Part shown: positions 25,202-33,482 of the stretch, piece after piece
Layout of the letters: each line of letters starts with the position of its first letter
Position numbering within the stretch: the stretch's first letter is position 1
From: a bacterium
Lineage (GTDB): Bacteria; Bacillota; Clostridia; Lachnospirales; Lachnospiraceae
Length of the DNA: 48,470 bases
Assembly: GCA_022774325.1 (NCBI GenBank)
Contig: JALFNN010000025.1
Coordinates: forward strand, 1-48,470
Direction of reading: 5' to 3'
Position numbers and translations under genes: made by a program
Notes under the pieces: generated by a model
Seen by the model: only the letters and a program-made list of their open reading frames with translations
Databases searched by the model: none
Told to the model about the DNA's origin: nothing

Positions 25202-26157
25202 AATGCTCCTCCTTGCTTTGCCCTTAACTCTTCTGCCATTTCACTTAATTTTCTCAATCTGTGATTCACACCTGACTTACCAACAGGCGGGGTCAGCAGA
25301 CTTCCCAGTTCCTTCAAAGATGCCTCCGGATATGTAAGTCTTGTAAGGGCCATATCCTTCAATCCTTCCGGCAGCTTATCCAGTCCTTTTGTTTCCTGTA
25401 TATATCTTATATCATCGATCTGCTTAACAGCAGCGGAAACCGTTTTATTGATATTCGCAGTCTCACAGTTTACCTTACGGTTCACCGTATTCCTCATATC
25501 TTTCAGGATGCGCACATTCTCAAATTCCATCAATGCCACATGTGCCTCCATGACGTTAAGCACATCCGCAATCTGTGAACCTTCTTTTAAGTATACTACA
25601 AAAGATTTCTTCCGCAGTACGATCTTGCCATCCAGTTCGAAGCACTTCATAATCTTCTGTATCTGCTCTGCCTTCTCTCTCGTAGCGCATACGATTTCAA
25701 AGTGATACGACTTTTCCGGGTCGCTCATGGAACCAGATGCCAGAAAAGCGCCTCTTATAAAAGCTCGCTTGCAGCACGTCTCCTGAATTACAATATTCCG
25801 CACCACAGAAAGTTCTTCTTCAACCTCTCCGTACTGATCGATCAACTTCGTCGCCTGTAATATTCTGAGTGCTGCATCATGCTCTTTTACAACGATATAA
25901 TATGACACACTTCCCTTCATACGGTTCGTGCGTATTGCGATATCAGTTCTTATATTAAATGTTTTTGTTAATAAAGTAAAGCACTTTCTTGCAACTGACA
26001 GATTTTCTGTATGAATTTTTAAAGAATACCGGCCTCTACTGTCAATCATAACCCCGCCGCAAATACTGATGATTGCAGCAGTTTCGGCGATACGGCAATG
26101 CCTGGCACTACCCAAATGATGCGAAAGCTCTTCTTTTACATTTCCCGAAAACGACAT
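25198..26157 (-). CDS. whiA: DNA-binding protein WhiA
   Basis: A 319-aa WhiA orthologue: an N-terminal LAGLIDADG-like pair of domains (about residues 10-220) without endonuclease residues, and a C-terminal helix-turn-helix domain (about 230-310) seen in LTYPEASLKELGSLL and GKSGVNHRLRKL. It regulates sporulation and division genes in Streptomyces and affects cell division and chromosome segregation in Bacillus. It sits between rapZ (8-bp gap) and the HPr-like gene (4-bp overlap). The glmR/yvcK gene that separates rapZ from whiA in Bacillus is missing. Confidence 0.95.
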   Translation of the reverse strand: MSFSGNVKEELSHHLGSARHCRIAETAAIISICGGVMIDSRGRYSLKIHTENLSVARKCFTLLTKTFNIRTDIAIRTNRMKGSVSYYIVVKEHDAALRILQATKLIDQYGEVEEELSVVRNIVIQETCCKRAFIRGAFLASGSMSDPEKSYHFEIVCATREKAEQIQKIMKCFELDGKIVLRKKSFVVYLKEGSQIADVLNVMEAHVALMEFENVRILKDMRNTVNRKVNCETANINKTVSAAVKQIDDIRYIQETKGLDKLPEGLKDMALTRLTYPEASLKELGSLLTPPVGKSGVNHRLRKLSEMAEELRAKQGGAL

Positions 26158-26165
26158 TTTTCCTC

Positions 26166-27047
26166 CTACTTTGCTTTCACCACAGCATCTTTAGCCAGAT
26201 CTCGGTGTTCCTTCTTTAATCCATAATCTTCTTCCGTTACAGTCAATCTGTCATACAAAGCATTTGCAATTGTAACAGAACGGTGTTTCCCTCCTGTACA
26301 TCCAATTGCTATCACTAGCTGATGCTTCCCTTCAGCCGCATAATTCGGCATCAAAAATTGAACCATATCTACCAGCTTCTCCAAAAATTCTCTGGCAAGC
26401 TCATTATTCATCACATACTCCTGAACAGGCTTGTCATTCCCACTCTGCGGGCGAAGCTCGTCTATATAATACGGATTCGGAAGAAACCTGACATCAAAAA
26501 CCAGATCCGCATCATTTGGGATTCCGTATTTAAATCCGAATGACAAAACGGTAATATAAAGGTTCTTATATTCACGGTTTTCAACAAATATTTTACTTAG
26601 TTCTGCCTTTAATTCTCTCGTAAGGAGCCTGCTGGTATCCAGAATATAGTTTGCGCGTTTTTTCAGGAATCCCACTTTCTGCCGTTCTAATGCAATTCCC
26701 TTTTCTACTCGTCCCGCGCCAGCCAGCGGATGATTTCTTCTCGTCTCTTTGTATCGTTTGATCAATGTTTCATCCCGTGCCTCTAAAAACAGGATCTCAT
26801 ACGGGATTTGAGCGAGATCCATCTCATTCAGGATATTTTCCAGTTCATCCAGATTCTGTCCGCTTCGGATATCAAGTCCAAGCGCAACTTTATTAATCTC
26901 TCCATTTGGCACCATAAACAGTTCCGTAAGTTTTGACATCAACGGAATTGGCATATTATCCACGCAAAAATATCCCATGTCTTCCATCATTTTTAATGTG
27001 GTACTCTTTCCCGCTCCTGACATCCCCGTCACAATCACGAATCTCAT
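26166..27047 (-). CDS. rapZ: RapZ/YvcJ nucleotide-binding protein
   Basis: A 293-aa P-loop protein. Walker A is GMSGAGKS at residues 8-15; the C-terminal domain has the conserved SFGFKYGIP, DVRFLPNPYY and IGCTGGKHRSV blocks. In E. coli RapZ feeds GlmZ small RNA to RNase E to tune GlmS; in Firmicutes YvcJ the RNA role is not established, though GTP and ATP hydrolysis are known. The ATG lies 1 bp after the murB stop with GGAGAG at a good distance; an in-frame TTG at 27062 is unlikely. Confidence 0.95.
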   Translation of the reverse strand: MRFVIVTGMSGAGKSTTLKMMEDMGYFCVDNMPIPLMSKLTELFMVPNGEINKVALGLDIRSGQNLDELENILNEMDLAQIPYEILFLEARDETLIKRYKETRRNHPLAGAGRVEKGIALERQKVGFLKKRANYILDTSRLLTRELKAELSKIFVENREYKNLYITVLSFGFKYGIPNDADLVFDVRFLPNPYYIDELRPQSGNDKPVQEYVMNNELAREFLEKLVDMVQFLMPNYAAEGKHQLVIAIGCTGGKHRSVTIANALYDRLTVTEEDYGLKKEHRDLAKDAVVKAK

Positions 27048-27048
27048 C

Positions 27049-27960
27049 CTAAAACTCTCCAATCTGTTTTACTTCCGGCTCCAATGTCACGTTTGTCGTT
27101 TTCCTGACTCGGTCAATCACCTCTCCAATCAGGCTTTGCACATCCGCTGCCGTTGCATTCCCCGTATTAATCACAAAGCCACAATGTTTTTCTGACACTT
27201 GAGCACCCCCGACCGAAAAACCTTTCAATCCGGCATCCTGGATCAGTTTACCGGCGAAGTAGCCTTCCGGTCTTTTAAATGTACTTCCCGCGCTCGGATA
27301 TTCCAGCGGTTGTTTTGTGACCCTTTTTTCCCGGAGTTCTTCCATTTTTGCCCTGATTTCATCTTTTTTCCCACCGCTTAAAGCGATTCTGGCTGACAGC
27401 ACAATATACCCCTCCGTCGGGACAATACTGGTACGATATCCCAGCTTCAACTCTTCAGCCTGCAAAGTAAGAATTTTACCTTCTTTCGTCAAGACATCCA
27501 CAGAAACCAGTACATCTTTCATCTCTCCTCCGTAAGCACCGGCATTCATGACAACAGCTCCTCCCAAGGTACCCGGAATCCCGGCAGCAAATTCAAACCC
27601 GGTCAATCCGGCTCCCAGTGCAGCAGATGCAATCTGAGCCAGCGAGCTTCCTGCTCCCGCAGCAATCATATTGTCCGACACTTCGATCTGATTCATCGAT
27701 TTGAAAATCTGGATCACCACTCCACGACATCCTTTGTCACCCACAAGAAGATTACTCCCATTTCCTACTATATAATAAGGAGTTTTCTCCCGTCTGCAAA
27801 GTCCGATTATCAATGCGATTTCTTCTGCATTGTTCGGTCTTACAAAATAATCCGCCGGACCTCCAATCCGAAATGTCGTATGATTCTTCATTGGTTCGTC
27901 TTTTAGAATTCTTTCTTTATCTATTAGTGTAAACAGTTCATTTTCAAATTTACTTTTCAT
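27049..27960 (-). CDS. murB: UDP-N-acetylenolpyruvoylglucosamine reductase
   Basis: FAD/NADPH enzyme that makes UDP-MurNAc, the second committed step of peptidoglycan synthesis. In 303 aa it has the FAD-binding blocks TTFRIGGPADYFV, GNGSNLLVGD and GIPGTLGGAVVMNAG and the catalytic C-terminal Ser/Glu region (YPSAGSTFKRPEG, SEKHCGFVIN), typical of the short type II MurB. An AGGAG six bases before the ATG at 27960 is preferred over the in-frame ATG at 28002. First gene of the murB-rapZ-whiA-HPr operon, divergent from the CNNM gene. Confidence 0.95.
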   Translation of the reverse strand: MKSKFENELFTLIDKERILKDEPMKNHTTFRIGGPADYFVRPNNAEEIALIIGLCRREKTPYYIVGNGSNLLVGDKGCRGVVIQIFKSMNQIEVSDNMIAAGAGSSLAQIASAALGAGLTGFEFAAGIPGTLGGAVVMNAGAYGGEMKDVLVSVDVLTKEGKILTLQAEELKLGYRTSIVPTEGYIVLSARIALSGGKKDEIRAKMEELREKRVTKQPLEYPSAGSTFKRPEGYFAGKLIQDAGLKGFSVGGAQVSEKHCGFVINTGNATAADVQSLIGEVIDRVRKTTNVTLEPEVKQIGEF

Positions 27961-28033
27961 GTCAATCTCCTGCTTCTCTTCGTTTTCAATCCTATTAATC
28001 ATACACTAAATTTCCCTTGAGTTCAATGCGCTC

Positions 28034-28062
28034 TTGCAAAATGCCCGAAAATGCGTTATATT
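28034..28062 (+). promoter_or_regulatory. promoter of the CNNM-family gene
   Basis: TTGCAA (28034-28039) and TATATT (28057-28062) spaced by 17 bp. It overlaps the first codons of the longest possible reading frame and so argues for the later GTG start at 28103. Confidence 0.65.
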
Positions 28063-28102
28063 GGATAACAAATACCAATTTATAAAGGAGTTGATTTACA
28101 CT

Positions 28103-29371
28103 GTGGACTCGAGTGACGTCACGCAAATAATAATCTTATTCATTCTGCTGATTCTTTCCGGATTCTTTTCTTCCGCAGAGACAGCACTTACAACTGTAAA
28201 CAAAATACGAATGCGCGCCCTGGCAGATGAAGGCAACAAGCGCGCGGTCACCGTACTGGAGATAACAGAGAATTCCAGTAAAATGCTGAGTGCAATTTTG
28301 ATCGGCAATAATATTGTCAACCTGGGAGCCGCCTCTTTGACCACGACCCTGGCATATAGCCTCGGCGGATCAGCCGTCGCATTCGCAAGTGCTCTTCTGA
28401 CCGTATTTATTTTGATTTTCGGTGAGATTACTCCAAAGACAATGGCTACCATCCACGCCGAAAAGTTTTCTCTGCTCTATGCACCGTTCATCCGCGTTTT
28501 CATTAAGGTGATGACACCGGTCATTTTCTTGATTAACATTTTATCGAACGGAGTATTATACTTGCTGAAAGTTGATCCGAATGCTAAAAATGATGCAATG
28601 ACAGAGACAGAACTGCGCACGATCGTCGATGTCAGCCATGAGGACGGCGTGATTGAATCAGAAGAAAAAGAAATGATTTACAATGTATTTGATCTGGGAG
28701 ACGCTAAAGCAAAAGACGTTATGGTTCCCAGAGTTAATGTAACTTTTGCAGATGTCAACAGCACTTACGAGGAATTAATCCACTTATTCCGCGAAGACAA
28801 ATTTACACGTCTTCCGGTATATTCCGAGTCGAAAGACAACGTAGTAGGCACCATTAATATGAAGGATTTACTCCTTTTCGACAACAACAAAAAGGAATTT
28901 CACATACAGGATATTCTTCGCGAGGCATATTTCACATATGAATATAAAAACATTTCCGAGCTTCTCGTGGAAATGCGTCAGGCTTCTTTCAACATTGCCA
29001 TCGTCCTTGATGAATATGGTGAAACAGCCGGTTTGATTACATTAGAAGACATTCTGGAAGAAATCGTTGGAGAGATTCACGATGAATATGACGAGAATGA
29101 AGAAGAAAATATTGTCGCCATAAACGAGCTTGAATATATTGTGGAAGGTTCTACCAATCTGGATGATCTGAATGACAGCCTGGATCTGCATCTTGAATCT
29201 GAAGATTATGATTCCGTAGGCGGTTTTATTATTGAACGTCTTGACCGACTTCCTGAAGAAAATGACGAAGTCACTACCGAAGACGGAATCCGGATGGTTG
29301 TTGAAAAATTGGACAAAAACCGGATTGAGAAAGTCCATCTCTATCTGCCATCTTCCAAAGAAAGTGTATAA
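28103..29371 (+). CDS. CNNM/CorC-HlyC family membrane transporter (hemolysin family)
   Basis: Integral membrane protein of about 422 aa. An N-terminal CNNM domain with four hydrophobic segments (FSSAETAL start, EITPKTMA near residue 100) is followed by two CBS domains (about 190-310; VMVPRVNV, TRLPVYSES, DEYGETAGLITLEDILEEIVG) and a C-terminal CorC_HlyC domain. Related proteins export Mg2+ or Co2+, so divalent-cation efflux is likely and the 'hemolysin' label is historical. The GTG at 28103 follows AAAGGAG by 12 nt; the longer frame from an ATG-like start at 28034 begins inside the promoter. Confidence 0.9.
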   Translation: MDSSDVTQIIILFILLILSGFFSSAETALTTVNKIRMRALADEGNKRAVTVLEITENSSKMLSAILIGNNIVNLGAASLTTTLAYSLGGSAVAFASALLTVFILIFGEITPKTMATIHAEKFSLLYAPFIRVFIKVMTPVIFLINILSNGVLYLLKVDPNAKNDAMTETELRTIVDVSHEDGVIESEEKEMIYNVFDLGDAKAKDVMVPRVNVTFADVNSTYEELIHLFREDKFTRLPVYSESKDNVVGTINMKDLLLFDNNKKEFHIQDILREAYFTYEYKNISELLVEMRQASFNIAIVLDEYGETAGLITLEDILEEIVGEIHDEYDENEEENIVAINELEYIVEGSTNLDDLNDSLDLHLESEDYDSVGGFIIERLDRLPEENDEVTTEDGIRMVVEKLDKNRIEKVHLYLPSSKESV

Positions 29372-29383
29372 TTTTATCATATA

Positions 29384-29420
29384 GTATGAAAAAAGGTCCT
29401 GACGGACCTTTTTTTCATAC
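29384..29420. terminator. bidirectional terminator between convergent genes
   Basis: Stem GTATGAAAAAAGGTCC with GGACCTTTTTTTCATAC around a TGAC loop; U run on both strands. Shared by the CNNM gene and the sigma-like gene. Confidence 0.9.
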
Positions 29421-29422
29421 TT

Positions 29423-30088
29423 TTATTCACCTGCAAGCCGCAGAATATCTTCAATTTCTTCTTCGCTTACTCCCATCAGCTCCACCAACTCGTCTACACT
29501 GATCTTTCTCCCCATTTCTTCCGTCAGCTTTTTAATCTGCTCATCCAGATTATTGACCTTTTCTACCATTTTGCGATCCTGAAGCTTCATCTCCGTCTGT
29601 GATTCCAGAAGGGCCTGCATGCTTTCACGCGCCATAAGGAGCATCGTTTCTTCTTCTTCCGTCTGGCTTGCCGCCAACATCATCCCCATATTTCCTTCTT
29701 GTATCAGATCACCAATAAACACTTCCGGGCGATGCATTTCTTTTGCCATCTCTACAATTCTCGGCAGCAACGCAGCAAACGGCTCGTCCCCTTTCATCAC
29801 CTGTAGTTCCTTCTCATATACTGCCAGATACTGTTCTTCTTCACTGCTGAATACCGAATTTCCTTCCTTTCCGGACGCAGCGATCACGCTGCCCCCGGCT
29901 TTCACGTATCCCTTTACAATAACTCTCTGAGATAACAGATAATCAAATACCAGTTCCATCTGTTCCGGTGTAAGGTTATCTTCCTGAAAAAATGCCTCCA
30001 CCTCCTCTTTCAAAACCACATTTTCTTTTGATTCGCATATCTTCAGAATTCCTGTCAGTTTCTCACGAAATTGTAACTTTTCCGCCAT
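29423..30088 (-). CDS. sigma-70-like protein lacking promoter-recognition region 4
   Basis: A 221-aa acidic protein with pieces of a primary sigma factor in order. Residues about 1-60 resemble region 1.1 (LTPEQMELVFDYLLSQRVIVKGY). Around 120-140 a stretch like region 2 core-binding helix occurs (FIGDLIQEGNMGMMLAA, compare DLIQEGNIGL in RpoD). The C-terminus ends in a region-3-like helix-turn-helix (MGRKISVDELVELMGVSEEE). The aromatic DNA-melting and -10-reading parts of region 2 and all of region 4 are missing. GGAGG eight bases before the ATG at 30088 sets the start. It is followed by the bidirectional terminator, and an amidase gene lies upstream. Function unknown; binding to core RNA polymerase is conceivable. 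Confidence 0.7.
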   Translation of the reverse strand: MAEKLQFREKLTGILKICESKENVVLKEEVEAFFQEDNLTPEQMELVFDYLLSQRVIVKGYVKAGGSVIAASGKEGNSVFSSEEEQYLAVYEKELQVMKGDEPFAALLPRIVEMAKEMHRPEVFIGDLIQEGNMGMMLAASQTEEEETMLLMARESMQALLESQTEMKLQDRKMVEKVNNLDEQIKKLTEEMGRKISVDELVELMGVSEEEIEDILRLAGE

Positions 30089-30158
30089 ATTTATTTCCTC
30101 CAGCTTTAACATTTTATCCTTTTTCTTTGTATATCGATCTTCTAAGACGCTTCATACT

Positions 30159-30938
30159 CTATAACGGGATACTCACGATAACCGTAGGATACCCCGCCAT
30201 TTTCAGTCGCCGCTCCATAGTCGCCGCCTCATCCAGTGTCCGATATCTTCCCACCTGTACCCTGTCAAATTGTCCCTTATCATCAATATATGCCGGGAAG
30301 TCCTGTTCTGTCAACTCCCTAAGCAATCTCTCTGCGTAAACACTGTTTCGAAAAGCCCCTACCTGTACCCGCAGCTCTGTATCCGGCTGTGTCTGTCCGG
30401 TCGTTCCTACATTCAATGTATCCATGATCCCATCTGCAATCGCCGATGCAATATCATTAAAATTTTCGTCAAACAGTTTGTTGTCCGTATCTGAATTCAT
30501 AAATCCGACCTCCACCAGAACCGCCGGCATTTGCGTTCTCCGAAGAACCACCAGATTAGGACGTGCCTGCACTCCAAGATTAACAAATCCTACCGTTTCC
30601 AGTTGGGCATTGATATTTTTTGCCATCTCATATTTGATGCCGGAAAGATCATATACAAGGCTCTCCACTCCCATGTACTGGTTCGGAATTGGACTGGAAT
30701 TTCGGTGTATTGATATGAAGAAATCCACTCCTGCCTCATTTGCCTCCATCGCTTTCTGATATGGGCTCTCATAAACATCCGTTGTTCTCGTATATTCTAC
30801 ATCAATTCCGTTATTTTGTAAAATCTCACCAATAGCAAGTACAAGGTTCAAAGTATCATCTTTCTCCTGTCGTCCCATATAGACTGCTCCCGGCTCTTCC
30901 CCACCGTGTCCTGCATCCAGCATAATTGAATACGGCAT
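30159..30938 (-). CDS. N-acetylmuramoyl-L-alanine amidase (Amidase_3) with SPOR-like domain
   Basis: Zinc amidase that cleaves the MurNAc-L-Ala bond of peptidoglycan. The catalytic domain spans about residues 3-170: DAGHGGEEPGA with the first zinc His, FFISIHRNSSP with the second, and the catalytic Glu in VEVGFMNS. A C-terminal SPOR-like repeat (about 183-259; RVQVGAFRN and RVQVGRYRT) should bind denuded glycan. The N-terminus MPYSIMLDAGHGG leaves no room for a signal peptide, so export is unexplained. 46 bp separate it from the sigma-like gene on the same strand. Confidence 0.88.
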   Translation of the reverse strand: MPYSIMLDAGHGGEEPGAVYMGRQEKDDTLNLVLAIGEILQNNGIDVEYTRTTDVYESPYQKAMEANEAGVDFFISIHRNSSPIPNQYMGVESLVYDLSGIKYEMAKNINAQLETVGFVNLGVQARPNLVVLRRTQMPAVLVEVGFMNSDTDNKLFDENFNDIASAIADGIMDTLNVGTTGQTQPDTELRVQVGAFRNSVYAERLLRELTEQDFPAYIDDKGQFDRVQVGRYRTLDEAATMERRLKMAGYPTVIVSIPL

Positions 30939-31008
30939 TTCTTTTCCTCACAAGAAATCTTTTCCTTATTAATATATGCAAAATGCCATCCCTCGTTCGC
31001 CCCTTCTC

Positions 31009-31037
31009 TTGACTACACTCCATCAGAGTGCTACAAT
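31009..31037 (+). promoter_or_regulatory. promoter of the TPP riboswitch/thiC transcript
   Basis: TTGACT (31009-31014) and TACAAT (31032-31037) with a 17-bp spacer, about 10 bp upstream of the riboswitch. Confidence 0.85.
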
Positions 31038-31047
31038 AGACAAGTAA

Positions 31048-31133
31048 ACACGGGGTGCTTGCAGAAGCAGGCTGAGAGTAAGCTGTATCGCTTTAACCCA
31101 TAACCTGATTTGGATAATGCCAACGTAGGGAAC
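31048..31133 (+). ncRNA. TPP (THI-box) riboswitch
   Basis: The THI-box core elements appear in order: CGGGGTGC at the 5' side, GGCTGAGA at about 31070-31077, ACCC, then ACCTGATTTGGATAATGCCAACGTAGGGAA in the 3' half (quoted in part as CCTGAT...GGATAATGCC...CGTAGGGAA). It binds thiamine pyrophosphate and lowers expression of thiC. It is followed by an intrinsic terminator, so control is by premature termination. Confidence 0.96.
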
Positions 31134-31147
31134 AAATTGCTTTTATA

Positions 31148-31180
31148 CTGCGATACCGGTTGGTGTACCGCAGTTTTTTT
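31148..31180 (+). terminator. expression-platform terminator of the TPP riboswitch
   Basis: Stem CTGCG/CGCAG extended by TAC/GTA across an A-C mismatch, followed by seven U. Confidence 0.88.
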
Positions 31181-31190
31181 GTTCTATAAT
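31160..31190 (+). promoter_or_regulatory. candidate second promoter downstream of the riboswitch terminator
   Basis: A perfect TATAAT at 31185-31190 with a TTGGTG at 31160-31165 (19-bp spacer, so only fair). If used, it would give a thiC transcript that escapes TPP control and begins with the structured leader below. Confidence 0.4.
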
Positions 31191-31198
31191 AGCTTTAT

Positions 31199-31330
31199 TC
31201 CATAAGGCACCCACCGCGACCGATTGGGGGCACCACCTTCTGCCGCGGTGAATAGGAGTTTTCCTATTCAGGTAACCAAAGCCGGATACCTCCGGCGCCA
31301 TTTTCATATTTGAAAACAAGGAGGAAAACG
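31199..31330 (+). ncRNA. unassigned structured leader between TPP terminator and thiC
   Basis: Four consecutive stem-loops can be drawn. CACCGCG (31212-31218) pairs with CGCGGTG (31244-31250), enclosing a 25-nt C/G-rich loop. GAATAGGA/TCCTATTC (31250-31269) has a GTTT loop. GCCGGA/TCCGGC (31281-31296) has a TACC loop. TTTTCA/TGAAAA (31301-31316) has a TATT loop. A strong ribosome site AAGGAGG follows at once, then the thiC ATG. It is not part of the TPP aptamer and matches no riboswitch I can name. Confidence 0.55.
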
Positions 31331-31332
31331 AG

Positions 31333-32643
31333 ATGTCAAATTACACAACACAGATGAATGCCGCACGAAAAGGCATCATTACCCCACAAATGGAAATTGT
31401 TGCTCAGAAAGAGCATATGGATGTGGAGGATTTAAGAAAACTGATTGCAAAAGGAGAGGTAATCATTCCATGCAATAAAAAACATACCAGCTTAAGTCCG
31501 AGCGGTGTCGGAGCCAAGCTGACCACCAAGATCAATGTAAATCTGGGCGTATCCCGCGACTGGAAAGATGTGGATATGGAATATGAGAAAGTCCGTTCTG
31601 CAGTTGATATGGGTGCCGAAGCAATCATGGATCTCAGTTCCTACGGCGATACCCGTACTTTCCGCCGCAAATTGACAGAAACCTGTCCGGCTATGATCGG
31701 AACTGTGCCGATTTACGACGCTGTCGTTTATTATCATAAAGCCCTCGGCCAGATCACTTCTGAAGAATGGCTGGACATCGTGCGCATGCACGCAGAAGAC
31801 GGTGTGGACTTTATGACCATTCACTGCGGAATGAATCGTGCTACTGCTGCCCGCTTTAAGCAGAACAAACGTCTTATGAATATCGTTTCCCGCGGTGGAT
31901 CTATCATGTTCGCCTGGATGGAAATGACCGGAAAGGAAAATCCGTTCTATGAGCATTATGATGAAATTCTCGATATCTGTCAGAAATATGACATTACTAT
32001 GAGTCTCGGTGATGCATGCCGTCCCGGCTGTATTGCAGATGCTACAGACACTGCACAGATTGAAGAATTGATCACGCTTGGAGAACTGACAAAACGTGCA
32101 TGGGAGAAAGACGTTCAAGTAATGATCGAAGGCCCTGGCCATATGCCGATGAACCAGATTGCAGCAAATATGGAAATCCAGAAAACACTGTGCCATGGTG
32201 CTCCGTTCTACGTGCTCGGACCTCTTGTAACAGACGTTGCTCCGGGATATGATCATATAACCTCTGCGATCGGAGGCGCAATCGCCGCTGCAGCCGGCGC
32301 TGCGTTCCTCTGCTACGTAACACCTGCAGAACATCTTCGTCTTCCGAACGCAGCCGATGTAAAAGAAGGAATCATCGCAGCAAAAATAGCGGCCCACGCT
32401 GCTGATATTGCCAAAGGAGTTCCAGGAGCTGCTGATTGGGATTACAAGATGAGTGAAGCAAGAAAGCGCCTTGACTGGGAAGCTATGTTCGAACTGAGCA
32501 TGGATCCGGAAAAAGCCCGCCGTTACCGTGCCGAGGCAAAACCGGAAAAAGAAGACACCTGCAGTATGTGCGGTAATTTCTGTGCTGTCAAGAATACCAA
32601 TCGTATCCTTGACGGTGAGATTGTAAGCATTTTCGACGAGTAA
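31333..32643 (+). CDS. thiC: phosphomethylpyrimidine synthase ThiC
   Basis: Radical-SAM enzyme converting aminoimidazole ribotide to HMP phosphate, the pyrimidine precursor of thiamine. The 436-aa protein has the family blocks [44 protein letters not shown] and the C-terminal iron-sulfur Cys motif CSMCGNFC (CxxCxxxxC with the next Cys). It is the short form without the extra N-terminal domain of E. coli ThiC. It has two leaders, a TPP riboswitch with terminator and a second structured region. No other thiamine gene is in the window. Confidence 0.97.
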   Translation: MSNYTTQMNAARKGIITPQMEIVAQKEHMDVEDLRKLIAKGEVIIPCNKKHTSLSPSGVGAKLTTKINVNLGVSRDWKDVDMEYEKVRSAVDMGAEAIMDLSSYGDTRTFRRKLTETCPAMIGTVPIYDAVVYYHKALGQITSEEWLDIVRMHAEDGVDFMTIHCGMNRATAARFKQNKRLMNIVSRGGSIMFAWMEMTGKENPFYEHYDEILDICQKYDITMSLGDACRPGCIADATDTAQIEELITLGELTKRAWEKDVQVMIEGPGHMPMNQIAANMEIQKTLCHGAPFYVLGPLVTDVAPGYDHITSAIGGAIAAAAGAAFLCYVTPAEHLRLPNAADVKEGIIAAKIAAHAADIAKGVPGAADWDYKMSEARKRLDWEAMFELSMDPEKARRYRAEAKPEKEDTCSMCGNFCAVKNTNRILDGEIVSIFDE

Positions 32644-32658
32644 TACACAGAGATATCA

Positions 32659-32700
32659 CTGTCGGGAGGATTGTCTGAACCACTACAATCCTCCCGACAG
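32659..32700. terminator. perfect 16-bp inverted repeat after thiC
   Basis: CTGTCGGGAGGATTGT (32659-32674) and its exact complement (32685-32700) flank a 10-nt loop, between the stops of thiC and the amino acid ABC ATPase. Neither strand has a U run after the stem (an A run follows on plus), so it is an unusual terminator or a processing structure. Confidence 0.5.
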
Positions 32701-32738
32701 CAGTAAAAAACGCTCATATGAAATATATTTTCAGAATT

Positions 32739-33482
32739 CTAAAGGATTTTTGACAGGAATTCTTTCAGACGTTCATCCTTCGGATGCTCAAAGAATTCTT
32801 CCGGTTCAGCCTGTTCTTTCACTTTTCCTTCATCCACAAAAAGAACGCGCGTTCCCACTTCTTTCGCAAATCCCATCTCGTGCGTGACGACTACCATAGT
32901 CATGCCGTCTCTGGCGAGTTGTTTCATAAGTTCCAGTACCTCTCCTACCATCTCAGGATCAAGAGCTGAAGTCGGTTCATCAAACAGCATCACATCCGGA
33001 TCCATTGCCAGCGAACGCACAATTGCAATCCTCTGTTTCTGCCCTCCTGAAAGTTGGGAAGGATAAGAATTCGCTTTCTCTTCAAGATTAACAAGTTTCA
33101 AAAGCTCCATAGCTCTTGTTTCTGCTTCCTCTTTGCTTTTTTTCAAAAGCTTGATCGGAGCAAGTGTAATATTTTCCAGAATCGTTTTATGTGGGAAAAG
33201 ATTAAAATGTTGAAATACCATTCCCATCTTCTGACGGTGTTTGTCCAGATCCACATTCTTGTCCGTAATATCTACATTTTCAAAATAAATGTGTCCTTCT
33301 GTTGGGACCTCAAGCAGATTCAACGAACGGAGAAATGTAGATTTTCCCGAACCCGAAGGCCCCACGATCACAACCACTTCACCTTTTCTAATTTCTTCAT
33401 TGATTCCATCTAGTGCATAAAAATCGCCAAAGCTCTTGCGGAGACCTTCAACACGGATTAAAACTTCTCCATTAGTGATCAC
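32739..33482 (-). CDS. polar amino acid ABC transporter ATP-binding protein (GlnQ type)
   Basis: A 247-aa ATPase: Walker [11 protein letters not shown]-loop region [14 protein letters not shown], signature [10 protein letters not shown], Walker [14 protein letters not shown], and the [13 protein letters not shown] switch His. It drives a polar amino acid importer with the permease and binding protein just upstream. The start is GTG at 33482, inside the 3' end of the permease gene (11-bp overlap), with GGAGG 10 nt before it. By family it is closest to glutamine/cystine-type systems; the ligand is not resolved. Confidence 0.93.
   Translation of the reverse strand: MITNGEVLIRVEGLRKSFGDFYALDGINEEIRKGEVVVIVGPSGSGKSTFLRSLNLLEVPTEGHIYFENVDITDKNVDLDKHRQKMGMVFQHFNLFPHKTILENITLAPIKLLKKSKEEAETRAMELLKLVNLEEKANSYPSQLSGGQKQRIAIVRSLAMDPDVMLFDEPTSALDPEMVGEVLELMKQLARDGMTMVVVTHEMGFAKEVGTRVLFVDEGKVKEQAEPEEFFEHPKDERLKEFLSKIL

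Noticed and set aside
31281-31296. Sequence AGCCGGATACCTCC in the thiC leader resembles a B12 box.
   Set aside because: It lacks one position of the box and none of the other conserved cobalamin riboswitch elements is present in order; it is better explained as a simple 6-bp hairpin.
31492-32397. A 301-codon open frame antisense to thiC.
   Set aside because: No ribosome site, odd Cys/His-rich composition and complete overlap with a clearly conserved gene; it is a shadow frame.
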